In this document: positions 36,135-46,985 of the stretch, one piece after another
Position numbering within the stretch: position 1 is the first letter of the stretch
Layout: each line of letters starts with the position of its first letter
From: Euclidia mi
Lineage: Eukaryota; Arthropoda; Insecta; Lepidoptera; Erebidae
Length of the DNA: 64,000 nucleotides
NCBI GenBank assembly: GCA_944739405.2
Contig: OX123200.2
Location: 6,464,761 to 6,528,760 of the forward strand
Direction of reading: 5' to 3'
The notes under the pieces: generated by a model
Told to the model about the DNA's origin: nothing
What the model saw: the letters and a program-made list of their open reading frames with translations, nothing else
Database searches by the model: none
Program-made: the position numbers and the translations under genes

Positions 36135-38271
36135 ATCCCGAAAGACAATTTAAAATAAATGCTGGTGGCCTCGATGGCTTAACACCTCAACACTTTAAAG
36201 ATCTTGTGTGTTCAAGCGCTGGGGCGGCCGGGGACGCGCTTTTGGGGGAGCTAACGGCTTTAGTTAACCTTATGCTCTCCGGCAATGTGAACGATGCCAT
36301 CGTTGCCATTTTGTATGGCGCAAATCTATGCGCTTTGCGAAAGCGAGACGGTGGTATTCGTCCCATTGCCGTTGGGTGTACGTACAGGCGACAGGCGTAT
36401 GGCGGCCAAGATTTGCTGTCGGCATTATAACTCCATGTTAGGCAGCAAATTACAGCCACTACAACTTGGATTTGGCTCTAAGGGTGGCTGTGAGGCCGCC
36501 ATACATGCCCTGTCAACGTACCTTGGCTGTAATGGGGGTGATGTTATCTTGAAGATTGACTTAAAGAATGCTTTTAACTCAGTGAACAGGGACACCTTGT
36601 TGACGGAAGTTAAATTAGAAACCCCCCAAATTTACAACTTCCTTTGGCAGTGCTACAGGCATTCATCAAAATTAATATACAAGGAAAATCTTTTGGAGTC
36701 TGCCGTTGGCTGTCAACAAGGCGACCCTCTTGGACCACTCATTTTTGGTTTAGCCATTCATCCAGTTATTAGCCAGCTAAATTCTAAATTTAACATCTGG
36801 TACCTAGATGACGGAACCCTAGCAGGCGACGTAGCCACTGTCTATCAGGACCTGGCACTCCTGAAGACAAAATTTTCATCTATCGGCCTAGACCTTAATC
36901 CAAGTAAGTGGGAAATTTTTATCAACGATACTTTAGACCATTCCGCAATACTTTCCAAATTTCAAACCCTCGCATCCAGTATAGTCCCCAATACTAGACG
37001 AAGGTTTTGATTCTTTTATTCATGAAAAAATTCAAAATTTTAGTGAAATTTCGGACCGCCTGCTCAAAATTTATATACATTCGGCTTTCACTATTATTCG
37101 ATACTGTCTTTTTGTGCCTAAGTTCACACACGCTTTACGTTCTTCGCCGTTTTGGAAAAACCCAAGCCCACTAGTCAATATTGACAAAATTTTACAAAAC
37201 ACCCTAAGCAACATTTTAAATGTGGCTCTGAACGACCGAGCATGGCTACAGGCGACATTACCTGTTCGCCTGGGTGGGCTTGGCGTACGCAAAATTTCCG
37301 ACGTGACCTTACCAGCATTTCTGTCATCGGTCCACAGCACTGCAGAATTAACCAGGAAAATCTTAGCACCCACACTGGTCCATTCTGAGGTGCCGTGTAA
37401 GATCGATGCCATTAATGCTTGGAAAATGGCTTGTCCAGGCACTGAGTTGCCCCGAAATTTATCCTCTCAGAGACAGTGGGACGGGCCGCTTTGCAGCGCA
37501 GTACGAGAAAATCTCCTCCGTACATCGTACAATGCTGCAGAGCGTGCTCGTTTGCTGGCTGTGGGAGAGTGGGAGTCGGGGCTCTGGCTTCAAGCACTGC
37601 CATCGTCCAACATAGGTACCATGTTGGACGACACGACCTTTCTCATCGCTTCTTGCCTCCGGTTAGGTGCACCATGTGTCGCTCCACATCGTTGTCACTG
37701 TGGGGAGGCTGTCGACAGCCTTGGTCACCATGGCCTATCATGCAGCAGGAGCGCAGGTCGCATTTCACGACACAGCAACCTGAATGACATTCTCCGTCGG
37801 GCTCTTGTCACCGCTGGCGTTCCAGCCCAACTTGAACCTCAGGGTTTGGCACGCAACGATGGTAAAAGACCAGATGGAATGTCTCTACTGCCTTGGAAGT
37901 TGGGTAGGCCTTTGGTGTGGGACGCAACGTGTGTCGATACCCTTGCGCCATCTCATCTTTCTAGCACAGCGGGTTGTGCGGGCGCTGCTGCTGCCACAGC
38001 GGAGACTCTAAAACGGCGCAAATACGTAAATCTCGTAGGGGATTACGTATTTGAGCCGTTTGGAGTTGAAACGTTGGGTTCATGGGGCCCAAGTGTTAGA
38101 TCTCTATATAGAGAACTTGCGAAGAGACTTGTCGACGCCTCGCGTGACCAGAAGGCTGGTATGTATCTAGCTCAAATAATAAGCATTGCCATACAGCGTG
38201 GCAATGCTGCCAGTCTTCTGGGCACGTTCCCAATAGACGGCGATGTGGAGGACTTTCACGACGCCCTTTGA
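36135..38271 (+). pseudogene. Decayed reverse transcriptase with C-terminal zinc knuckle and REL-type nuclease motif
   Basis: This is the pol remnant of a non-LTR retrotransposon, which would copy its RNA at a nicked target. RT blocks appear in order: NAGGLDGLTPQHF (about 36155), IDLKNAFNSVNRD (about 36555), GCQQGDPLGPLIFG (about 36708) and the catalytic YLDD (36801-36812). After the RT come CHCGEAVDSLGHHGLSC (37693-37746), a CCHC-type knuckle, and RPDGMSLLPW plus LVWDATCVDTLA (about 37866-37950), which fit the PD-(D/E)xK restriction-like nuclease of R2-type elements. The end reads AIQRGNAASLLGTF. The frame shifts near 36390 and 36990, so the copy is dead. It is also truncated at the N-terminus. 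It starts ~250 bp after the LTR-like element. The exact clade is uncertain. Confidence 0.85.
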
Positions 38272-38875
38272 TTTTTTTTTCTTTTTTTTTTGTATTGTAC
38301 CTATATTTTAATATTTTAATTAAATTTTAGTAGTAAGTAGTAAATAATTAGTTATAATTGTTTTATGTTAAAATTAATTTAATTTCGTGGTCGTTAATAA
38401 ATCTTGGAAAACCTTACATCGAAAAAAAAATTCAACTAAAGTTGACTTTTTTTTCATCATCAGGCCTGTATATATACTGTCCCACTGCTGGGCACGGGAG
38501 AAGGTTAGGGAAGGGTTGACTACGATCGAGTAAATTCCTAAAATAAATAACCGTTTAGCCATACTATCGCCATCTATAGCGGCTTATAATAGGTACCTTC
38601 TTGTCCCTCTATAATCTATGCGCTAGACGTGATCAAGTGTCAGATAAAGTTACCATAGACTCAAAAGCCACGCATATCTTGCCCTTTGAAGGTGAGCCCT
38701 CTCAAACACACTCAAGATTTGGCTCCATTAGACTTTCATGAGTGTTATTATCAGACAATGTACTTTAGAAGTTGTTATTGAGGTTTAAACGATGATGTTA
38801 AGATGGTCTTGCAATATGAATGTGTAAGTGATTGAATACCTCTGGTAATAATTATGCTTTTATTTTTCACCTGGA
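38272..38875. other. 3' tail of the RT element, then unclassified DNA
   Basis: A T-rich start (38275-38292) may be the element's 3' untranslated region. A LINE-tail-like scrap (TGTCCCACTGCTGGGCACGG) lies near 38480-38500. Confidence 0.4.
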
Positions 38876-38966
38876 TTCGTATTACGTGGGACCTAAAAAA
38901 TTCATGCCGAAATGTGGGTGTAATATTACACCTCTGCCTACCCCTTCGGGGATACAGGCGTGAGAC
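38876..38966 (+). mobile_element. SINE A tail fragment
   Basis: Begins TATTACGTGGGACCTAAAAA and runs to the tail CTACCCCTTCGGGGATACAG then GCGTGAGA. Confidence 0.8.
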
Positions 38967-39092
38967 TTCAAAAAAAATATTTTTTTTCACAATCTCGATG
39001 ATCGATGTATCTATTGTTATGAACAAGAGGAGAAGCAAAAATTATCTTATAAGTACATATGTATATCTAAATATGTACATCTTAGAACTATA

Positions 39093-39277
39093 TCTTAATA
39101 TATAAAATCCTTGCGTTACTGACTGACTGACAGACACGCTACAGCCGAAACTATTAGGCGCAGGAAACTGAAATTTGGCATGTATGTTCCTTGGGGACCG
39201 TAGGGGTGCACTAAGAAGGGATTTCGCGAAACGGACAAATTTAAAAAAATGCAGGCGTAGCTGCTGGCGTCCTCTAG
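39093..39277 (+). mobile_element. Helitron F, non-autonomous copy
   Basis: TCTTAATATATAAAATCC start, CTGACTGACTGACAGACACG, CTGAAATTTGGCATGTATGT and GTAGCTGCTGGCGTCCTCTA end with CTAG before T. Confidence 0.88.
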
Positions 39278-40236
39278 TTTTATATATAAATCTAAGAACA
39301 TGCTCTTGAAACATGGACACGTTTCATCATCATCTCATCAGCGTCATCAAGGCTGCATCCAAGAATTCCATGTTTAAGTATGAGATCTGCTTTCTAGTTT
39401 TAACAGATTTTATATTTATATTTGTAATTATGAATATAATATGAATAGCAATAATTTTATTCTCATTAATGTCGAAATTATAAAACAGGACATTAATACA
39501 GCAATACAGTGACACTCGCATTAAACAACCCATTTAAAACTGACCCCATAACAGCTGACATATAAACAAAAACTAACATATCACACAAATGTAAGTTAAA
39601 TAAAAACTCACCGACCATTATACTAGTATAATAATAATGGTTATAACATAATATACTCTACAATATTAAGACTATAAAGAGCCCCGAAGAAAAATTATTA
39701 CTTAATTCTGCAATGATGGCAGTAAAATGTAATATGAAGCTATTTTTTATTCATAAGGTACTAGCAGATGTCTCGGTGAAAGTTTATTGGGCAGTTGGGT
39801 TAAACAGTCTTAGCATACGTCGCGACATATAAGGATAGACAGATGGTACCATGACAGGTTTGAGCAAGTGTATATTAAATTTGTTACTCATTTAATGTTA
39901 ATTTAATTATTTATTGGAATTACAAGTGGCTTATCAATGAGTGTTACGTTATTTTTATTTTGCGTGAGAGGGCGCGGCCAACTTTAGTGTTGAAATTCAT
40001 AGACCGCGCCAAAGCCACCAGCGTGGCATAACTATTTGAAAATGAAAATCAAAATGAAAATGTTTTATTTGCACCTCCACACAAACTTAAAAAACACTTA
40101 ACAAACAAATAAACTTAAGCTACAGGTACTGGTATACTAGGAATATAAGAAGGTATTTCGTTCTATTACCGACGGCTTTTCGTGCTCTGATGTAAATTAC
40201 ACAACAAGGCTGCAAGTATGTATAATTGTCAAACAT
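39278..40236. other. No gene recognised
   Basis: AT-rich. A GC-rich word pair GCGCGGCCAACTTTAG / GACCGCGCCAAAGCCACC near 39970-40020 may be a repeat edge. Confidence 0.35.
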
Positions 40237-40522
40237 AACTTTAATTATCGCTTGCCCCGTGCCTCGGAGAGCACGTTAAACCGTCGGTCCCGGCCGTCAT
40301 GAAGATCTTTGTCTGTGGTTTCGGGGAGTCAGTACCCTCAAATAAACTGATACTGGTCTAAACCATGGAATATCGCTATTCATTTGGGTTGCAGAGGTCA
40401 GACGGCAGTCGCTCTGTGGAAAAATTGATATTCTGTCATATGGTTAGACCAGTAAGCGAACCTCGAGCTCCAAGGCGTTTAATGTTTTGGATGCAACCGG
40501 GATAACGCTAGGGCGATGATAA
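40237..40522 (+). mobile_element. SINE C, 5'-truncated
   Basis: Begins TTAATTATCGCTTGCCCCGT and keeps CCTCGGAGAGCACGTTAAAC, AAACTGATACTGGTCTAAAC, GGTTAGACCAGTAAGCG and the end GGATGCAACCGGGATAACGC. Confidence 0.82.
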
Positions 40523-40784
40523 TAACTATTATTGTCAATATTTCAGATTTCTAAAATTCTCACTCACATAACTCCCGTTATGTCAGCATTTGCACAAATG
40601 GTAACCTCTGCAATTTTCACATTACGTTGCCGATCTATTACGTTCAGTTAATCATGATAAAGTTTTTGTAAAATGTCCGGCGAAAACCATGGCCCAAAAG
40701 AGGCGCTTTAGTAAACTTGTATTTCACTATAGGTATGCACACTGCACAGTTTCTATTTAGTAATCTGTGACAGTATATACTGTT

Positions 40785-40845
40785 CCTGTTACTGCCTTGA
40801 TGGAGGCCTATGCCCAGCAATGGACGTCATTTGGCTAAGTTGATT
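40785..40845 (+). mobile_element. LINE tail scrap
   Basis: The plus strand reads EAYAQQWTSFG then stop, the same protein end as the RTE piece at 27046 (AYVQQWTTIG). Confidence 0.55.
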
Positions 40846-41154
40846 ATGCTAACAGGCTTGTGTCAACTGTGTTGATTGTCATATTTACAGAGCCTATCAA
40901 TTTCATTTGGACCGAAGTAATAAGTTAGTCATTGAATATTTTCTGTGAGCCTATACCTAATAGGTCATTTTCAGCATGGTCACCAATACTAAAAAAACAC
41001 TCTCTTTTCATAGTCGATGTACTTTGTAGCGAGTCTTCTTACACAATTCAAAACTGAACCGCAGAGTCATGGGCTGGTCACGGAATTATGCGAATATACT
41101 TACTTAAAAAATATATAATAACCAATCAAAGGCAGCGACAGCCTTTCCGGAGTT

Positions 41155-41775
41155 ATGTGCATATTGAATTGAATTGTAAATTATCGCTTGCCCCGTGCCT
41201 TGGAGAGCACGTTAAGCTGTCGGTCCCGGCTGTCATGAAGATCTTTGACAGTCGTTATAGGGCGTCAGCATAGAGCATAGATATTTATTAATAGAGGCGC
41301 ATTTCTTATGGGCGCTCTGTAGACAAACTTTCTGTGACCCAAATTACCGCTTGTGTCGTTAAGTCGCGCTGTGTGTCTGTGACAGCTGTATCTATGAGTG
41401 CAAGAGAGACGAACGTTCCTCCTGTGTATCTTAACTACGAGAGCAAGAGAGACGGAAAACGACGCCAGCGCCGCCAACGGCGCCAACTACGTACTACACT
41501 GACAACCGCCAATTCGTCACTTGGAATCGGCACACGAAATTCTTAAGAAATGCGCTTCTATTATGTAAATCTGTATTCATTGGCGTCAGTACCTATGAGT
41601 AAACTGACACTACTCTAAACCATGGAATATAGCAATCCAAAGGGATAGCGGAGGGTTGCGGAGGTCAGACAGGCAGTCACTCTGTGGAAAAGCTAATATT
41701 CAGCCAAATTCGGTTAGACTAGTAAGCGGACCCCGGGTTCAGACTGGGATAACGCTAGGAGAATGATGATGACGC
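41155..41775 (+). mobile_element. SINE C split by a MITE
   Basis: The left part (41166-41268: TTATCGCTTGCCCCGTGCCT ... GTCGTTATAGG) and right part (41582-41775: CAGTACCTATGAGTAAACTG ... GGTTAGACTAGTAAGCGGAC) together make one SINE C copy. The gap is filled by the MITE at 41269-41581. Confidence 0.85.
41269..41581. mobile_element. 313-bp hAT-like MITE with 8-bp target duplication
   Basis: GGCGTCAG lies on both sides (41261-41268 and 41582-41589), in the middle of a SINE C. The ends are imperfect inverted repeats of about 40 bp: left ..AATAGAGGCGCATTTCTTA, right TAAGAAATGCGCTTCTATTA... An 8-bp duplication is typical of hAT elements. The spurious ORFs inside are not genes. Confidence 0.85.
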
Positions 41776-42089
41776 AATGTATTTTCTTATGCTTTTACAT
41801 AAAACTTTCCGCTTTTGACGTTTTAATAAAGTCTATTCATCAGGTTGATTACAGTCCTGAATATCAATTGGCAAGCAATATTTTATAATAGGAACATGAC
41901 ATATTAATTCAGCTAACAATTTAACAGACACACAAATTATCAACATCGGGCGAACTGATTAAGAGAAAATCAGTGAAAGACATCCAATAAAAGATCATTA
42001 TCATGAGAAAAATAGGACCATTTCAGTTAAATAGGTACGTACGTCCAAAATTATCTAGTGCAAAATAGACTGAATAGTAAAACCGACAG

Positions 42090-42190
42090 GCCCGAGACAG
42101 GAACCGGGACCGACGGCTAAACGTGTCATTGAAAGACCACCCATCCAAGTGGTAGCCTCTACAAACATTGCTTTACTTTACAAATCTAAC
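42090..42190 (+). repeat. SINE-related scrap
   Basis: The words AACCGGGACCGACGGCTAAA and ACCCATCCAAGTGGTAGCC also occur, in the same order, at 44230-44345. Confidence 0.5.
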
Positions 42191-42214
42191 ACGCATACCA
42201 CGCCAAACTAAGCC

Positions 42215-42400
42215 GCTCTATGTCGTAAGAGCCGACAGAGGGAGCATATTATGCAGAGAACCGCACTGTAAGAGAAGGCAAACATGATACAAACCCTATA
42301 CCAACCTGTTTGGCCAGCGTGGTATAGTAGGCCAATTCCTCCTTTCAAAGGAGAGGCCTAGTCCAGCAGTGGACTGCTAAAGGCTAATGATGGTGATGAG
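42215..42400 (-). repeat. Repeat H, minus strand
   Basis: The complement of 21350-21600 in the same block order, including AATTCCTCCTTTCAAAGGAG. It lacks the 22-bp tandem duplication seen there. Confidence 0.8.
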
Positions 42401-43644
42401 GATGATCGCTACATTTGATGAATAAGAGCTCTTGAGCACCTACCTGTTCCATCAAGTTTCATAATAGCAAAGAATGATGCCATAATTTGGATTTTCACCG
42501 TGAACCTAAAATAGTACCGACCTTATAATTGTTCATTTAATTTTAAAGACGATCTGTTCATTTTACTTTTTGGAAATTTCCAAAGAGTCAATTAATTATC
42601 ATTAATAAAAAAAGATTGGTTAATTTAAAGTCAAAGATCAATTCATTAACCTAGCACTTTCTAAGCCGAATGGTCACAGATTATACACGACTTCTATTTA
42701 TAAAGCTTACAAGCTTTTACCGATTAGATTTTACCTTAATTATGTTTTCGAATAGAAAATTACAAGGCAATGATACGCTACGTTATAATTCCTATACAAA
42801 ATCTTTAAACTAATCGCCCAAACAAATAAACTCTACACTTTATTGATGTTTCCTAATCGTTACTAATCGAAACAATCTGACAAAAATAATATTTAAAGGG
42901 CTTAACAATGTAATTTCGGATATAAATTAACTCTTGAATAAATTATTGGCACCGATTATAATTTGAAATTCCTAATAGTCAATCGAGTGTAACAAATCGA
43001 TTCCCATCGAAACGATTGGTCACATGTTTTCCCATCACTAATGAAGATGATTGACCTATTTCTGTAATCGACAAATTGAAAATATTCGTGCAAGTTGCGT
43101 TTGAAATGAATTGGATTTTGTGAGAAACCATTTCAACTCTTAGATCTGAGAATTTCTAATAATTTAAAAATTACAAGATCAATCGCATGTAAGTTTAAAG
43201 GTTTAAAGTAGGCGGCAAAGAACTTATCACTGCTGCTACAGATAATAAACATGCAATAACTAATTCAAAATAGTTGAAAATGGTACATCCTTATTGGGAA
43301 TAATTCATCATCGCTATTTCTTACATAGGTATTCAGTGCAATTAATCATCGTTAATTTGCACTTTTTCGGAACAATTAATTTACGTTCATAATAAAATTG
43401 TCAAACTTCCAGAACAATTAACACTCGCTTATTCTCACACTTTCTGTCGAACCGACGACAAAAAATGGTTTGTCATTAATTTTAATTATTACGCCATAGA
43501 TGTCGTCAATTCTACTAGTATTGAGAAGATATAAAGTTTGTGTGAAAGGATGAAAGGATAGATCTTTGTTACCCTTTTGACACCAAAACTACTACTTATA
43601 GGTATAGATTTGAATAAAATACACATACCTATAGGCTTCTTTTA
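42401..43644. other. AT-rich single-copy-looking sequence
   Basis: No repeats recognised and no coding evidence. Contains several AATCGATT-like words, of unknown meaning. Confidence 0.35.
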
Positions 43645-43800
43645 GTCGCGATAACCGATTCCCATCCAAGCGAAGGCGAGACCAACAGCAATTTTTTTAC
43701 CAGAAAAACGCTTTCTAAGTCTAACCAGATTTCACAGAATATCGGCTTTTCTACAGAGCGACAAGTCTGTCGTCTGACCACCGCTATTACGGATAGCTAT
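43645..43800 (-). mobile_element. SINE C fragment, diverged
   Basis: On the minus strand the words AATAGCTATCCGTAATAGCG, AGAAAAGCCGATATTCTGTG and GGTTAGACTTAGAAAGCG follow the SINE C order. Confidence 0.5.
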
Positions 43801-44044
43801 TTTCTCTGGATTTTACTAATGTTATTAAATTGTAGCTTTGGATATTAACCTCAATCCAGTGTATGTACGCCATAGACTGAAACCCGAGAGCCGAGAAAGA
43901 AGAAAAAAAAACTTTTTCTTTTTGACACAGACGCAGAAGAAGTAAAAAAAAACATATAAAAAAAACAAATCGTAAGGCATAACAGTAATCTGTGACAGAT
44001 AGGTACACACTTAGCTATACTGTATTGTTATGTTGTATTGTGGA

Positions 44045-44400
44045 CACTAGTCCACAACACAACGCTGGCCTAATGGAGAGACTTAAGCGTTGCCACTCAG
44101 AGAGTCTTGGGTTCAGTGTTCAAACCTGCGGCCCGTACCACAGACTTTTTGAAACTGTTTGTTGTTTTTCGTATGAGTGTGTGGCCAACTCTGGTAGACT
44201 TTTCAGACCGCCCAAAGGCCTCCGAAATGGCCTAACGATCCTTATCCTTAGACCAGAACCGGGACCGACAGCTTTACGTGCCCTCCGAAGCACGGTAGCG
44301 CTCTGATGTCAATGCCACACACGGTCACCCATCCAAGTGTTGACCTGTGCACGCGTTGCTTAACTTTGCCGATCTGTTACTAACAGCCAAGTCTCGCTAT
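44045..44400 (+). mobile_element. SINE-like element, own subfamily
   Basis: A tRNA-like start (CTGGCCTAATGGAGAGACTT ... TTGGGTTCAGTGTTC) is followed by GAACCGGGACCGACAGC, TACGTGCCCTCCGAAGCACG and ACACGGTCACCCATCCAAGT. Shares the later blocks with 42090-42190. Confidence 0.5.
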
Positions 44401-44615
44401 GAGCGCTACGTATGAGACCAAATGTAAGTTATTTGAAAGTATGTGTTGTGTGTGTCCATCACTTGTGAGGAAACCAATGTATCTAAGAGTTCTCCACAAT
44501 TTACTCGAAAGACTCTTCTCCTCATAAACAGAGGCCTGTACCGAGGAAAGGGATAGATGTCCACGAAATAAAGCTGGTCATGATGATCCAATCAAATAAA
44601 TCCGTCAAGTTAAAA

Positions 44616-44861
44616 GACTGCCTCCGTGGTCCAGTGGATACCGTATGCGACTGCTGATTGGAGGTCTGGGTTCGATTCTCGGATCGGGCAAATGTGTTAC
44701 TGGGTATTTCCGAATTCTCAGTAGCAGCACGGAGTCTGGTGATGTGCTCGGCAACGGCGATAGGCTCGCCCCCTATTACGTGGGACCTAAAAATTCATGG
44801 CGAAATGTGGGTGTAATGTTACACCTCTGCCTACCCCTTCAGGGATACAGGCGTGAGTCTA
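44616..44861 (+). mobile_element. SINE A, full length
   Basis: The head GACTGCCTCCGTGGTCCAGT, B-box GGTTCGATTCTC, body and tail are all present, close to the copy at 29559. Confidence 0.9.
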
Positions 44862-44997
44862 TAAAAAAAATAAGTTAACAGCATGTAATATGGCAATGTT
44901 TACGTCAATCTTTTGATTTTTAATTTCACACCTTAGACACAAATTTGCCTTTGACTGAGAGACTCAAAATATTCCGTGTGGTATGTGAACCTTTAGC

Positions 44998-45213
44998 CAC
45001 GGTAATATAATCTAACAGTATTGTAACTCGGCCGTCTTCGTGAGTTATATACCTACCAGACGCGCCGCATGCGAGCTGCGGCACGATAGCGGCTGCGGGT
45101 ACTGTAGGCACATTCCGCCCAGTCTAATGGGTACTCTGCTCGAGGCGCGTAGGTATAACTCGAGTTTCGTGCGTTTGTATGGAGTTACAATACTGTTAGA
45201 TATTATTACCGTG
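44998..45213. mobile_element. 216-bp MITE with long inverted ends
   Basis: The two ends are CACGGTAATATAATCTAACA... and the complement CACGGTAATAATATCTAACA..., continuing GTATTGTAACTC on each side, so the inverted ends reach about 32 bp. CTTTAGC lies directly on both sides (44991-44997 and 45214-45220). The centre is CpG-rich. A 7-8-bp duplication suggests hAT-like or P-like mobilisation. Confidence 0.85.
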
Positions 45214-46734
45214 CTTTAGCCCTCGACGGAGAGTGCTATCCGACACATCGGCTGCTTATACCACGAGTCTCAGGTGGTTTCTTACCACGAGCGATTCGAA
45301 AATCAATGCTAATCGCCCAAGGTATCCTTTGGAAAGGGTCGATTCGGACCCGGACCAAAATGGCCCAATGCTCTTCTCGTAGGTACGATTTTACTGATAT
45401 AAAAATATGAAAGATTCGTATGATTTATTCATGCAAATGAGTGATGAAGTAGATAGAGGAAAATAATCCATAAAATACGTAAAAATTGTTCCGCATTGCG
45501 GTTCGCCTCATTCAGAAGGTGCTCTTGGCCAATTTACAGTGCGATTCGAACCGTTTGCGGTGCGAAACGACTACGGAGCGTAATCCAATAAACTATCCGC
45601 ACACTCAGATTAATACACGAGCGAACCCAGGCATTTTATAATCAACATGCCAATTACTATGTGAAAGTGTATACGAATTTATTTGCCTATCAACATGTCA
45701 CACCCTAGAAATATTCACCTGCCTTAAATTTACCGACTTAAACAGTCAAAATGTAGCTTAAATTTAAAAAGAAACAAGTTATTGAATGCAAATTGGACGA
45801 ATTGCGGGAATTTTTCGTTAAGTAAAATGTTTTTTTTTGGTCGATAAGATCTTACATTATTTTGTCCACAATTTGGCTTTAAGGGATTAAAATATGTGTT
45901 GCATGGCAAAAACAAGTTTGGCTGAATAAATGAAATTATTTCTTTAATTTTTAAACTTGTATCGTATGTGATAAAGCTTTCTTTTTGATATCTTGCTAGA
46001 ATAATGTATTCATTATTCATCATAGTACCTATATCAAATCGGACTGACATATTATGTACATATTATCATCACAGACTGCAAGACTGATGCTACAGGCAAA
46101 TAGAACTGAGGATTGAGGTGTTGAAAGATTATTAAAAATACGCCGATTGAATTGGGCGCTATTAACTAGAGTTAACAGCAAGTATTGCAATAAAATTTCT
46201 TGGTTTGAATGCGCTAATCGCCGAAATAATGAAACTACTATACCTACTTAATAAATATGAAAACTTGATTATGCTTTGACATTCATAAGATAAGTTTTTC
46301 ACTTGATTTTATTTTAAAAGATTCAAAACGTCTCACATAATTTTGTTTTACCTGCGAAACATTTTGATAGAGGAAAATGAACTACCTACTGAATAAATAC
46401 ACTGTCGCAACCAGCATTTCTCCTATTTTTATATGACATTGATATTATATTTTGAATGGACTCAGAAGCGGTATTCTGATAACCTAATGTCATTATCGTA
46501 TAATTTGAAATAAATAGTTCATCGTTGACACATATTTTGACACTTGTTTCAATTTACGATCTCGTTACAACTTCGTTCAATTATCAGATAATTTAGAAGA
46601 ATACGCTTTTTGCGACGTAAGTATGACACTGACATGATATCGAAACTATATTTATTTAGGAGAATTAGGCCATCAGAATCAAATCTTTTACTTAAATCGT
46701 ATAAGTGCACCACATAATCTAATTACTTCAACAT
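45214..46734. other. No gene recognised
   Basis: A GC-richer patch (45230-45380, 45490-45590) precedes AT-rich DNA. A 106-codon minus ORF (45730-46050) has no visible domain. Confidence 0.35.
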
Positions 46735-46985
46735 GGACTGCCCTGCTGATCTAGTTGTTAGAGATCCTGACTGCTAAGCTGGAGATAGTCGGTGTCCCAT
46801 TTCCACCCAGGACAAAAACTTGTTTGATGAGCAGGATTCTTTGCTCGGTAAGTATCTTGGTCGCCCACTATGGACAAGTAAAGTAATGGCAAAATTAAGT
46901 GACAATGGACAGGGCACATAGCCTGAAGAACTGATCAGAACGGATAAGAAAGGTTCTGGAGTGGTGGCTACGCACCGGAAGTACC
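46735..46985 (+). mobile_element. tRNA-like SINE head next to a decayed LINE tail
   Basis: 46738-46800 looks like a tRNA-derived head (CTGCTGATCTAGTTGTTAGA, GACTGCTAAGCTGGAGATAG). 46885-46985 reads as a broken LINE C-terminus (TGHIA, then KVLEW-like words). Confidence 0.45.

Noticed and set aside
41265..41546. Arg-rich ORFs on both strands
   Set aside because: They lie fully inside the hAT-like MITE with a target duplication.
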